Assembly: GCF_900143075.1 (NCBI RefSeq)
Contig: NZ_FRCY01000006.1
Location: 175,959 to 239,958, forward strand
Length of the DNA stretch: 64,000 nt
Direction: 5' to 3'
From: Cyclobacterium lianum
Lineage (GTDB): Bacteria > Bacteroidota > Bacteroidia > Cytophagales > Cyclobacteriaceae
Shown here one piece after another: positions 9,190-18,148 of the stretch (positions are counted from its first letter, which is position 1; each line of letters opens with the position of its first letter). The notes beneath the pieces were generated by a model. That model ran no database searches and was not told where the DNA came from. It was given only the letters and a program-made list of their open reading frames with translations. A program made the position numbers and the translations under genes.

Positions 9190-10959
9190 TCATAAATCCG
9201 CTAATGGTGCATCTTTCATCTCCCTGAGATCCGACGCGGACATTGTGCGTTCCTGCCGCACGACAATCGGTACATAGCCCACCTCCATACCGGCGGGTGG
9301 CGTAAGAATCAGGGCCGGGTCTATGGCGACCAGGTCTCCTGATGAAGGTGGAACCATGTAGGTTTTGTCAATTGTCCAGTTTTCATGGATTTTCTCTACC
9401 AGTCCCTGCAGCGCTTCTTTCTCTTCCCTGGTCCAGTCAAATTGCTGAAAAGAAGGTTGGTCTATAAAACGGTACCATTTGTAGGTGACAGTCGATCCAT
9501 CCGTTAGGTCAACCGAAATGGCATCTGAAGCGGGTCCAGGTGTTGTCCAGGCGCCATCCTCCGGAGAGGTATAGGGAAGGTCTTTGTCAATTCTGAAATT
9601 TCCCGGGACGATTTCATTTCCATCCCGCCAGTTGATATACTGTTCTTCCGAACCGGCCGGCGCAAAGGTGCTGGCTTTCAGTTCGGCAGGTACTTCTGCC
9701 TCTGGAATCGGGATACGTTGGTCTCCCTCCTGTTTGAAATACTGCGGAAACAAGCCTTTGGCCGTATAGGGGTTGTCTCGCCATTGCAATCCAAAGGCAT
9801 TATCCTCGCTGACAATGGTTTGTACCAGCTCTTCCATTTTTCCCAGCCTGGTACCCCCGGCATTTAGCTGAGCTCCCTGATCCAGAGAAATCTTTCTGGG
9901 ACTGATTTCAGGTCTCCAGGAATGGGCTTCACTGAATGCTCCGGACACGGCATCCCCTCCATTTTTCCAATCCCTGACCGGATTGTACAATGCATCTCTG
10001 GAATAATAGGTCACGTCCTGAACGAGCACTGATCTGCCATTTTCATCCACAGGAAACTGTAATTGGGGAATCTTGATATACAATTCCCCCTTTGCGGTTT
10101 TCATTTCAAAGGAAGGTACCGTATTGATTTCCATAGCTCCGCCGCCTCCCATAGTTCCTTCACGTGCATCCAGGCCCATCCCTTCTATCAACGGATAATC
10201 CTTTGAGAGGCGGCTCCACATTTCGGGAATATAATAGGCTACCGGGCCTTTAAAATTTGCCGCATTGAGAAAAAGGGTCCAGCTATGGTCTCCGGTCGGT
10301 GGCGGACCCGGCCTTTTGTCTGTCAGCGGCAGCATCATATGGGTATAGCCCAGGAATTTGCCATCCAGATCCTCCACAAAGGTGATCCCATCTGGTGGTA
10401 CCAATATGCGGTTGCTCAATTGGGCAATACCCAGCTCATCGTCCGGCAGGGCCTCAGCCCGGTAGAAGAAGGGCCAGCCTGGCGACGCAATTTCCGAATT
10501 GTAGCAGTTGGGTACTCCGTTCATGCTAAATTTGGGCGGTCCGTAGTGGTACCGATTGCCCCGCCAATAACCCAATCCTCCTTCCTGAGTCTGAAATACG
10601 CTGGCCCAGGTAGGGCCTCTGGGCTCCCAGGTCCTCGCAATGGTACCTTCCGGGCAGCAGGGAATGTCCTTATTGCCGGGATTGTCAGGTATGATCCAAT
10701 TACCGGGCAATCCGATCTGGAAGCCTGCAAGTGGCTTTTCTACCAACGGCCAGACCGCGGTATAGAAACCGATCCCGGCTCCAAAACCATCAGGGCGTCT
10801 GGGCGAACTGTAGCCAATATATCCATGAAGGCCATTGGCTTTTTGCGATATTTCATAGGTTTCTTTCGTTGATTTTTTCCCTGGGCCGTCTGACACATGC
10901 ACCATCAACCCACTGATTCCCAGTAACACTGCACTTACTAAAACTCTTATATACATCAC
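9190..10959 (-). CDS. Secreted protein of unknown family (589 aa) in a SusC/SusD locus
   Basis: I do not recognise this family. It starts with a short hydrophobic export signal (residues 1-21, MMYIRVLVSAVLLGISGLMV). The rest is soluble and rich in Trp, Tyr, Pro and Gly, as in secreted carbohydrate-active or lectin-like proteins. Recognisable landmarks are CCPEGTIARTWEPRGPTW, GYWRGNRYHYGPPKF, MGGGGAMEINTVPSFEMKT and a C-terminal PPAGMEVGYVPIVVRQE. A Cys pair (about residue 100) and one later Cys may form disulfides. The gene follows susD by 63 bases on the same strand with no terminator between, so it is probably co-transcribed and handles the same substrate. It could be a binding protein, a hydrolase or a lyase; nothing in the sequence decides this. 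Confidence 0.75.
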   Translation of the reverse strand: MMYIRVLVSAVLLGISGLMVHVSDGPGKKSTKETYEISQKANGLHGYIGYSSPRRPDGFGAGIGFYTAVWPLVEKPLAGFQIGLPGNWIIPDNPGNKDIPCCPEGTIARTWEPRGPTWASVFQTQEGGLGYWRGNRYHYGPPKFSMNGVPNCYNSEIASPGWPFFYRAEALPDDELGIAQLSNRILVPPDGITFVEDLDGKFLGYTHMMLPLTDKRPGPPPTGDHSWTLFLNAANFKGPVAYYIPEMWSRLSKDYPLIEGMGLDAREGTMGGGGAMEINTVPSFEMKTAKGELYIKIPQLQFPVDENGRSVLVQDVTYYSRDALYNPVRDWKNGGDAVSGAFSEAHSWRPEISPRKISLDQGAQLNAGGTRLGKMEELVQTIVSEDNAFGLQWRDNPYTAKGLFPQYFKQEGDQRIPIPEAEVPAELKASTFAPAGSEEQYINWRDGNEIVPGNFRIDKDLPYTSPEDGAWTTPGPASDAISVDLTDGSTVTYKWYRFIDQPSFQQFDWTREEKEALQGLVEKIHENWTIDKTYMVPPSSGDLVAIDPALILTPPAGMEVGYVPIVVRQERTMSASDLREMKDAPLADL

Positions 10960-11022
10960 GTTTTATATGATTTGTTGGTCCTGATTTCTGCTTCCGGTGA
11001 TTGAATTGACCGCAAAAAGACC

Positions 11023-12498
11023 TTATTCTACTCCCGTACGGGTATCCCACCAAAGCTGTATTCCATAAAAGATGTCTACCTCATTGACATCCGAAGGAAA
11101 ATTCTGATTATGAGCAATCTCATTGGCAGGATATGCCATGCGGAAGGGAGGTCGGTTGTGATTGCTGGCATAGTCATTTGAAACCCTATCCAAAAGGGGC
11201 ACATCTGTCCTTCTCACTTCTGCCCAGGCTTCCACGCTTTGCTTGTACAGCGCGATCCAGTTTTGCAAACGGATTTTTTCCAGATTCGTAGAACTGCCGG
11301 AACTCCATGCTACACCCGGATTTTGCAAATAGGCATCGATCATTTCGGGTGAAACTCCATTTTCTGATAAGGATACCTCAATGCCTTTCTCGTAGGCTTC
11401 CTGGCTATTTCCGGAAACCAGCCCCCGTTCAAAAGCTTCTGCCTTGATAAACCATACCTGGGCTGCATTCATGAAGGGTGAAAACCCTGTGTCGTCGTAG
11501 CCGAAGCGATCCCCGATATGAGACACATTTGCCTGGGCGTTCATGGGGTCACTGGTCTGACCGATCCCCATCCTGTATCCGTTAAACTCGTTGTCTTGAT
11601 TCCTGTCGGCGTAAACCGGCAGCCGGGGATCATCCAAATCCTTGAGGAGGCTAATCAGGTCATAATTGGTCCTGTATTGGTCATTTTTATTGGTTGGCGT
11701 TCCCAATCTTTGTCGCCAGGGCTCTATATTCGAGCTTACCCCCGGCCAGTGCAGGTAGGCATTGTCAGGGTAGTCTTCAAATACCGGATAGGAAGATGGG
11801 TTGCCCAATATCTCGTTCAGCACCTGGGCAGCCGCCTGTGGTGCTACAGATGACATGCGCATGGCTACCCTGAGGCGGATAGAATTGGCAAATTTCTCCC
11901 ATTGGCTGATGTTTCCATGATAGATAAAGTCGCCTACCCCCAGAGCCATGCCATTGGGATCAAGCATGGAACCTGCCTGCTTCAATTCCGCCAATATCTT
12001 TTCATACACCACCTGCTGGGAATCAAACTCAGGGCTGAGAATATCCTCTTCGTCCAGCAGGAATGCCTGGGTATAGGGAATGTCTCCCCACATGTCCGTT
12101 ACCTGGTGGGCGGTGTAGGCCTTCATTATCAGAGATACCGCTTCAAGGTTTTGGTTGCCCATCTCCCTGGCGATCCTCCCGGCATCCACAAAGTAAGCCA
12201 TGGCTCTGTACAGATTATCCCATTGTCCGTTGTTGATATCTACGCGAAATTCGTAGTCCCCTGCACCGATAGCGGCAAGCTGCCCGGACCAGGTACCTGC
12301 ATAGTATATGCCGATACGTTCTCCAAACAATTGACCGGCCACCACTGTCATACCCGCCCCCAGCACATTACTGGCGGGCACCTCTGAGGGCTGGTTGGGA
12401 TTGATATTCATTTCATTCCAATCTTCGGTGCACGCCGGAAATAGCAGGACCGAGGCCAGTACCAAACCGGCGAATTTAGATTTTATGTTCTGTTGCAT
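11023..12498 (-). CDS. SusD/RagB-type outer-membrane lipoprotein (SusD-like_2 type)
   Basis: Surface-exposed substrate-capture partner of the SusC barrel encoded just upstream. The reading frame extends to 12552, but the ATG at 12498 gives a clean lipoprotein signal (MQQNIKSKFAGLVLASVLLF, then PAC with Cys23). Directly after it, the DWNEMNINPNQPSEVPASN motif marks the PF12771 subgroup, not the classical SusD. Tetratricopeptide-like helices follow (SLIMKAYTAHQVTDMWGDIPYTQAF). The C-terminus holds the usual NRPPFRMAYPANEIAHN and GIQLWWDTRTG. About 490 residues is the normal size. It lies 53 bases after the susC stop and is followed by the unknown 589-aa gene. Confidence 0.92.
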   Translation of the reverse strand: MQQNIKSKFAGLVLASVLLFPACTEDWNEMNINPNQPSEVPASNVLGAGMTVVAGQLFGERIGIYYAGTWSGQLAAIGAGDYEFRVDINNGQWDNLYRAMAYFVDAGRIAREMGNQNLEAVSLIMKAYTAHQVTDMWGDIPYTQAFLLDEEDILSPEFDSQQVVYEKILAELKQAGSMLDPNGMALGVGDFIYHGNISQWEKFANSIRLRVAMRMSSVAPQAAAQVLNEILGNPSSYPVFEDYPDNAYLHWPGVSSNIEPWRQRLGTPTNKNDQYRTNYDLISLLKDLDDPRLPVYADRNQDNEFNGYRMGIGQTSDPMNAQANVSHIGDRFGYDDTGFSPFMNAAQVWFIKAEAFERGLVSGNSQEAYEKGIEVSLSENGVSPEMIDAYLQNPGVAWSSGSSTNLEKIRLQNWIALYKQSVEAWAEVRRTDVPLLDRVSNDYASNHNRPPFRMAYPANEIAHNQNFPSDVNEVDIFYGIQLWWDTRTGVE

Positions 12499-12551
12499 CT
12501 TTAGCACATTTAGAATATTAGCATTTTGACCCATTTCTTTCAGTCCTGACA

Positions 12552-15500
12552 TTACAGATTAATCCTTAAGTTAAATCCATAAGATCGGTTTGTCGGGGGC
12601 ATGAAGTTTTCGAAACCGGTACCAGCTTCTCCCCCACCCATTTGTGAGGCAGATTCCGGATCAAGCCCCAGTTCCCTGGCCCGGTCACTCCGGTGAAGAA
12701 TCGCCAGGTTACGTGCGAAAACAGAGAAGTTAACATTCTGCAATTTCCAGACATTAAAGCGGTAGCCGAAGGTCAGCTCCCTGAGTTTTACAAATGAGCC
12801 ATCCACAATTGAATACTCGTGGTTGTTCCATACCCAGGAACCGTTGTAATAATCCTGTGCGGAAATGCGAACATCATTGGGGGATCCATCACCTTTGACG
12901 CCCTCAACTACGATTCCCTCCGCTCGGACATTGTTTTGCACCGTGTTTTGAAAAGCACCTGTGGGGTAAGAGTGCCATAGGGTAGTACTGAAGAAGTCGC
13001 CCCCCATCCTGAAGTCCAGCAGTCCGCCAAAGCTAAAATTCTTATAGCGAAAGCTATTTTGTATGCCACCGATCCAGTCTGGAGTTACATTTCCCAAAAT
13101 CACCTGTTGGTTGGTGGTCATGGGGGTGCCATTTGGACTGATCATGATGTTTCCGTTTTCGTCCCGCACGTAGGGCAGGCCGCTGAGATCACCCCAGGGC
13201 TGACCGGGAGTACCGACCAACCGCACTCCCCCAAAACCAGAGCTGATGGTGATGTTTTCCAGCCCTTCGTAGAGCGATACCACAGTGCTGGTATTTTTCG
13301 CCCAGTTTACGGTGGCGTCCCAGGAGAAATCTCCCCTTTGCATCATTCTGGCACGGAGGATCAGCTCAATGCCTTTGTTTTCAATTTCTGCCGCATTGAT
13401 CAGCTGGGAGGCATAACCGGTAGAGCGGGCAGTGGGCACTTGCAAAATCATGTTTTCTGTCACCTGCCGGTAATAGGTCGCATCCAGGGATATCCTGTCG
13501 TCAAAAAACCTCAAGTCTGCTCCCAACTCAAATGATGTGGTCATCTCCGGAAGAAGGTTGGTCGGAGGCTTTACTGAAGGCGGGTTGAATAAGGAAATAT
13601 TATTGAATGAACTGGTACTGTAGGTACCCATAAGCTGGTAGGGGTCAGTATCCGATCCTACCTGTGCAAGACTGGCCCGTACCTGGGCATGGCTAAAGGT
13701 GGACGAGTTAAAATCAAGGGCATCTGACAGGGTCAGGGCCATGTTTACTGAGGGATAGAAATAGGATCGGTTTGCTTCCGGCAGTGTGGAACTCCAGTCA
13801 TTTCGCCCTGTGGCTCCCACGAATAAATAGCCGTTGTAGCCGAGAGTAGCCGAGGAATAGATACTGTAGGTCTCCCGCATGCTTTCAAACATGCCGGTAC
13901 CAGGGGTACCCCTCACGTTCGAAATGTTGAACAGATCAGGAACTGCCAGGTCAGGGGCACTCAGCGATATGGAATTGAATTTGTTTTGCCGGAAATTTCC
14001 TCCTACTAAAGCTACGAGAGAAAAATCATTGGCAAATTGCTTGTTGATGTTTAAACGGATGTCGCTGTTAAACTCCTGCCGGCTTTGATCCGAAAGAGAA
14101 AACTGACCACCCATGTTGTTGTTGATATTGGCTCTGGTCCGGGATTTGGTGATCGATTTTCGCTCTTCGTTGTAGTAGTCCAACCCGGTAACCCAGTTTG
14201 CGGAGAGCCAGTCATTGAGTTGATAGTCAATATTGACATTGCCGAAGAAACGCTGCCGGTCCATGCCGTTGGTATTCTCCAGCTCATAGTAAAAATTATT
14301 GGCATTTCTGTTATAGCCGCTACCCATTTCATTACCGTGTTCTTCGTATACCCTCCTTACCTCATTGAGAGGAATATTGCGGAAAGCTCCCCAGGCCAAT
14401 TTGGTCATGGAGCCGTAGGATACCACAGGAATATTGTCGCTGAATCGATGGATATAATTGAAATCAGTACTTACCTCGAGTTTGTCGGTCGGCAGCAGGG
14501 TCAGGCTGGCATTGAAGGTATTGACTGTCTGGTCTGTATTGAAAAAAGTACCATTCATCCGGCGGTTGGAGAAAGATACCCTTCCGTAGGCTTGAGAACC
14601 CCTGGCTGTAACGGCCACCTGATTGATAAAATTTCTGCCGGTCTGGAAGTAGTTGTCCCGGATATTGTCAGGCATGGATTCCCATGGACTGTTGGAACCC
14701 TTTACCCATTGATCCAATAGCAGTCCTGCATCGTACCGTGGTCCCCAGGAGGTAGCGTTCTCATTGACACCACCGCCTATTCCATCCACGTAGTTGTAAC
14801 TAAATTGTTTGGCGTACTCATTGTAACTCAAGTCAGCACCGGGATTATTTTGCAGGTATAGCTGCCAGTCGTATTCCCCGCCTCTTTGCCCGGGACCGTA
14901 TTCATTTTGAAAATTCATAAAGAAACTGGGTACATCAAAGACCATGGAAGAATTCAATTCCACGCCCAGTCCTCTTTTTGCATTTTGTCCCTTTTTGGTT
15001 TCTATCAGAATAACACCATGCGTGGCCCGGTTGCCATAAAGCGCGGCAGCATTGGCTCCCTTCAATACGGTGAGCGAGGCGATATTTTCCGGATCAATAT
15101 CTGCCGCCGTATTGCCATAATCCAGCCCGCCGGCACCTCCCAGGTTGCTGCTGGTATTGTCTATGGGTATTCCATCTACCACAAAAAGCGGCTGATTTCC
15201 GGAGAAGGAAGCATTCCCCCGGATAACGATTCTGGAGGAGGCTCCTACCTGTGAACCACTATTGGTCACCTGTACCCCGGCAATCTTGCCACTCAGGGAG
15301 TTGACCAGGTTAAAATCGTTTGCCGTAGTGAGGTCTTCAGGTTTCAGTGCCTGTACGGTATAGCCCAATTCCTTTCGTTCCCGCTGTACGCCAAAAGCAG
15401 TCACAACGACCTCTCCGAGATCCTGCGAATCTTCCCGCATCACCACGTCCAGGGTACTTCTGCCGTTGACCGGCAGCGTTTGAGGTTCAAAACCAATAAA

Positions 15501-15746
15501 GGAAAAGGAAAGGCTCCCGGAAGTCTCCGGCAGGTTGATCACATACTGCCCGTCAACATCCGTTACGGTACCGATACTGGTGCCTACCACAAGAATGCTG
15601 ACGCCGGGAAGCGGTTCATTGGTCTCGTTTCGAACCGTACCGCTTACCCTGCTCTGACCGAAGGTATCGGTCACCATAAAAACCATCATTATCAGGAATA
15701 TACCGGGCAATATTAGGTTTTGTAGAATTGAAGTAAAATTTTTCAT
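12552..15746 (-). CDS. SusC/RagA TonB-linked outer-membrane transporter
   Basis: TonB-dependent barrel of 1064 residues. In order: a signal peptide (to TFGQ, about residue 31), a carboxypeptidase-regulatory-like domain (SGTVRNETNEPLPGVSILVVG), the VVVTAFGVQRERKELGYTVQ segment of the TonB-box/plug start, a plug (SGKIAGVQVTNSGSQVG; FVVDGIPIDN; LKGANAAALYGNRA), and a 22-strand barrel ending MPPTNRSYGFNLRINL with the terminal aromatic-rich strand expected for Bam-mediated insertion. The 'AFGVQR' plug type usually pairs with PF12771 SusD proteins, which is what the next gene encodes. The substrate is probably an oligomer too large for porins, inferred from the locus. Confidence 0.95.
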   Translation of the reverse strand: MKNFTSILQNLILPGIFLIMMVFMVTDTFGQSRVSGTVRNETNEPLPGVSILVVGTSIGTVTDVDGQYVINLPETSGSLSFSFIGFEPQTLPVNGRSTLDVVMREDSQDLGEVVVTAFGVQRERKELGYTVQALKPEDLTTANDFNLVNSLSGKIAGVQVTNSGSQVGASSRIVIRGNASFSGNQPLFVVDGIPIDNTSSNLGGAGGLDYGNTAADIDPENIASLTVLKGANAAALYGNRATHGVILIETKKGQNAKRGLGVELNSSMVFDVPSFFMNFQNEYGPGQRGGEYDWQLYLQNNPGADLSYNEYAKQFSYNYVDGIGGGVNENATSWGPRYDAGLLLDQWVKGSNSPWESMPDNIRDNYFQTGRNFINQVAVTARGSQAYGRVSFSNRRMNGTFFNTDQTVNTFNASLTLLPTDKLEVSTDFNYIHRFSDNIPVVSYGSMTKLAWGAFRNIPLNEVRRVYEEHGNEMGSGYNRNANNFYYELENTNGMDRQRFFGNVNIDYQLNDWLSANWVTGLDYYNEERKSITKSRTRANINNNMGGQFSLSDQSRQEFNSDIRLNINKQFANDFSLVALVGGNFRQNKFNSISLSAPDLAVPDLFNISNVRGTPGTGMFESMRETYSIYSSATLGYNGYLFVGATGRNDWSSTLPEANRSYFYPSVNMALTLSDALDFNSSTFSHAQVRASLAQVGSDTDPYQLMGTYSTSSFNNISLFNPPSVKPPTNLLPEMTTSFELGADLRFFDDRISLDATYYRQVTENMILQVPTARSTGYASQLINAAEIENKGIELILRARMMQRGDFSWDATVNWAKNTSTVVSLYEGLENITISSGFGGVRLVGTPGQPWGDLSGLPYVRDENGNIMISPNGTPMTTNQQVILGNVTPDWIGGIQNSFRYKNFSFGGLLDFRMGGDFFSTTLWHSYPTGAFQNTVQNNVRAEGIVVEGVKGDGSPNDVRISAQDYYNGSWVWNNHEYSIVDGSFVKLRELTFGYRFNVWKLQNVNFSVFARNLAILHRSDRARELGLDPESASQMGGGEAGTGFENFMPPTNRSYGFNLRINL

Positions 15747-16106
15747 ATGAGTCGATTGAGTCTAAAGGATAGGCTAAGTTAGTCTGCTGTCTGCGCATTA
15801 GTATCCTACATCTTAACCAAAAAATATGGTATGTTAACCGAAATGCTGGAAATGCAGGCTGTTGCGGAAATTGGTAAAGAAATCGGATCTGAATTTAATT
15901 TACTTCGGACTGGCTTGCTATGACAACAGTGATCCACTGCGACAGGAGACCCTGTCGACGACAGGCCGCCATTTTTTTAATAAATTGATAATCAATACCA
16001 GTCAGATGGGAAATATTGGCCAACCTATTTGGCTTTTTTCTGAGAAAATACTTATTTGTTTTTTAGTAGTACAGTTGCTTACCTTTCATCCTATTGATTC
16101 CATATC
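15747..16106. promoter_or_regulatory. Divergent intergenic region susC / lectin-like lipoprotein
   Basis: 360 bases without a supported gene, containing the start regions of both divergent genes. The sequence TTAACC occurs at 15813 and again at 15834, flanking ATATGGTAT (15824-15832). This nine-base motif also occurs upstream of the peptidase gene. I saw no clear TAnnTTTG box. There is an inverted pair GACAGGAGACC / GTCGTCGACAGG-like sequence near 15940-15963, of unclear meaning. Confidence 0.35.
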
Positions 16107-16661
16107 ATGAACAAAACCACAAAAATCGTTAGCCTATTGCTTCTTGCCCTGTCAATCGGGCTAAGCCCTGCCTGCACGGAAGAGGATGAATTCATTGCGG
16201 AGGTTTTTCAGGTTCCTGCCAGAGCTACATTCCTGAAAACAGATGTATCCGATACGCCTGTTGATCCGGTGATCATCGGATTGGAAGAGAATGGAATTGC
16301 CACCGGCACCCGTTTAAGCATTCGCACTCTGGGAGACTTTATCAATAGTCCGTCCGGAAGTACGCGCAGTGATGCTGTGGGCTTATTTTCAGCCACGCTG
16401 CAGCTTTTGGGTAGTGAGGAACAAAATCGCGTCCCGGGGGCCATAGATGCAGGGGAAAACCGGATGACCGACAATACTTTCGAGGGCAACCTGCCTACGG
16501 ACATTGAGGAGGATTTTCGGATAGACGAGGAAACCATTGAAATAGTAGTTCCTACCGGAGCGCAATACCTCTTTTTGGGAAATGCGGATAGCAAGCAATC
16601 TGATAATTCCGAAACGGCTCAGGGGTTTAGGGTGGAAATAAGGTTTCCGGCAGACAATTAA
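16107..16661 (+). CDS. Small lipoprotein with possible LecA-like sugar-binding fold
   Basis: 184 residues. The lipoprotein signal is MNKTTKIVSLLLLALSIGLS then PAC (Cys23). The mature part has a low-charge linker and then, from about residue 65, ATGTRLSIRTLGDF and the C-terminal block VPTGAQYLFLGNADSKQSDN followed by FRVEIRF. The spacing 'G-A-x-x-L-F-L-G-x-x-D-x-x-x-x-D-N...' resembles the Ca-binding end of PA-IL/LecA-type galactose-binding domains. This is a pattern resemblance only. If right, it would be a surface lectin. It is divergent from susC, so co-regulation is possible. Otherwise call it a hypothetical lipoprotein. Confidence 0.55.
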   Translation: MNKTTKIVSLLLLALSIGLSPACTEEDEFIAEVFQVPARATFLKTDVSDTPVDPVIIGLEENGIATGTRLSIRTLGDFINSPSGSTRSDAVGLFSATLQLLGSEEQNRVPGAIDAGENRMTDNTFEGNLPTDIEEDFRIDEETIEIVVPTGAQYLFLGNADSKQSDNSETAQGFRVEIRFPADN

Positions 16662-16669
16662 TCTCGTGA

Positions 16670-16702
16670 AAATCCTCTTTGCGAGCGGTGCCGAAAGGAT
16701 TT
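16670..16702 (+). terminator. Candidate terminator of the small lipoprotein gene
   Basis: AAATCCT at 16670-16676 pairs exactly with AGGATTT at 16696-16702, around a 19-base loop that can pair further (TTTGCGAGCGGTGCCGAAA). It lies 9 bases after the stop codon and is followed by a TTGTT stretch. It is weaker than a canonical intrinsic terminator. Confidence 0.4.
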
Positions 16703-16893
16703 GTTCGGAGTCGATTGTATAGGTCCTTTTCTGCCTGGCTATTTCCCTGGCGAGATGATCTCGGAAATTCCCAACCAAAATCCTTTGTGTTCTCTGTGCC
16801 TACTTTGTGGACTTTGTGACCCTGTTTTTATTCGGTGGCACTGCCCTTTAAAGGAGATGGCCATCGGATATCCCATCAGGGGGTCTGCTCCGT

Positions 16894-17691
16894 CTACCAG
16901 CTTCCTCCTGCGCCGCCACCGCCAAAGCTGCCGCCGCCAAATCCACCAAAGCCTCCACCACCACCAAAGCCGCCTTTCCCGGAGGAAAAATCGCCAAATC
17001 TGCCCCTGTTGCCACCAAGCATACTGGCCAGCATCATGGTGGTAAAAAAATCTACTCCACCATGTTTGCCACCCATATGGTTGTTGTTGTCCTTTCGGTT
17101 TTTGATCAGGCTCAAAATGATAAAACCGACAATGAAAATCAGGATAAACGGAAAGGTGCCCGAAGGCCTTCCGTTTTCAGAAAGCTGCTCTGCCGCTTGA
17201 TATTCTCCGGATGCCAGCATAAATATCATGTCAGTGGCCTGGTCCAGGCCTGTATAATAATCGCCGGAGCGAAAATTGGGAACGATAAGCTGCTCAACGA
17301 TACGCTTGGCCAGCGCATCGGGAATTGCCCCTTCCATGCCATATCCGGTCGCAATAAAAACCTCTCGGTCCTTCATGGCAGCCAGTATCAGTATGCCATT
17401 GTCCTTGTCCTTTCTGCCAATTCCCCATTTGTCACCCAACTGAAAAGCATAATCACTAATGGCGTAGGGGCCTACCGAGTTGATCAACACGATGCTGACC
17501 TGAGAGGAGGTACTGTCATTGTAGGCCAGCAGCTTGTTTTCAAGTTGTCTCTCCTGCTGTTCGGAAAGGGTTTCAGAAAAATCGTTGACCAGACGGGGCG
17601 GATTGGGTTTTTCCGGAAAATCCCCTTGCGCCCAGCCGGATATAGAAAATACAGTGATGAATATTAAAGAAAGAAGCTGTCTTATGATCAT
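16894..17691 (-). CDS. TPM-domain membrane protein, YgcG-type, Gly-rich tail
   Basis: 265 residues. Signal peptide to about residue 21 (VFSISGWAQ), then an extracytoplasmic TPM domain (TLP18.3/Psb32/MOLO-1; residues about 32-160: LVNDFSETLSEQQERQLENK, GIGRKDKDNGILILAAMKDR, GYGMEGAIPDALAKRI). One membrane helix follows at about 180-197 (FPFILIFIVGFIILSLI), then a cytoplasmic tail that becomes almost pure Gly/Phe/Ser. The Gly-rich end is typical of YgcG relatives and gives the long GC-rich triplet repeat near 16900-16990. It is the last gene of a LemA-TPM-TPM operon; the upstream TPM gene stops 6 bases before this start. The molecular role of this group is not settled; envelope stress or protein quality control are common guesses. 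Confidence 0.9.
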   Translation of the reverse strand: MIIRQLLSLIFITVFSISGWAQGDFPEKPNPPRLVNDFSETLSEQQERQLENKLLAYNDSTSSQVSIVLINSVGPYAISDYAFQLGDKWGIGRKDKDNGILILAAMKDREVFIATGYGMEGAIPDALAKRIVEQLIVPNFRSGDYYTGLDQATDMIFMLASGEYQAAEQLSENGRPSGTFPFILIFIVGFIILSLIKNRKDNNNHMGGKHGGVDFFTTMMLASMLGGNRGRFGDFSSGKGGFGGGGGFGGFGGGSFGGGGAGGSW

Positions 17692-17697
17692 AATGGA

Positions 17698-18132
17698 TTA
17701 TTCAAAGGATATGTCGTTGGGGAGTTCGTTGACATCCCCTTTCTGATCGTAGGGAAAATGCGCCTGAAGCTGCTGACCGGCCATTTCAATACCTTTTCGG
17801 AGCCCTTCCGTAAAAGCCCTTTCCCTGAAATGGACCAGCATTTCTTTTTTGATATCTTCCCAGAAGTTTTCGGGAACTACCTGATTGATGCCGGCATCTC
17901 CGAGGATCGCAAATTCATGGTCGTCCGCTGCCAGGTAGAAAAGCACTGCATTGCGAAACTTTGTTTTGTGCATCTTCAGTTTCCCGAAAATCTGGGCCGC
18001 ACGGTCGAGTACTTCTCCTTTACAGTGGCTTTCGATGTGAACCTGTATTTCTCCTGATGTTTCCTTTTCAGCATTCCGGATGGCCTGCGTAATGATCTCC
18101 CGGTCTTCTGTACTGAATAGTCGCTCTGCCAT
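17698..18132 (-). CDS. TPM-domain protein without export signal
   Basis: 144 residues with no signal peptide and no membrane helix. The single TPM domain covers most of the chain: DREIITQAIRNAEKETSGEI, RNAVLFYLAADDHEFAILGD, INQVVPENFWEDIKKEMLVH. The C-terminal FPYDQKGDVNELPNDISFE tail is typical of the short cytoplasmic TPM paralogue found beside LemA in Bacteroidota. It sits between lemA (16 bases upstream) and the membrane TPM protein (6 bases downstream). The three very probably form one transcript and work together at the inner membrane. Confidence 0.9.
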   Translation of the reverse strand: MAERLFSTEDREIITQAIRNAEKETSGEIQVHIESHCKGEVLDRAAQIFGKLKMHKTKFRNAVLFYLAADDHEFAILGDAGINQVVPENFWEDIKKEMLVHFRERAFTEGLRKGIEMAGQQLQAHFPYDQKGDVNELPNDISFE

Positions 18133-18148
18133 AATCGTTGTGCTGTAT

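Noticed and set aside
16900-16990. Triplet repeat GCC/ACC as a microsatellite
   Set aside because: It is the codon pattern of the Gly-rich tail of the TPM protein.
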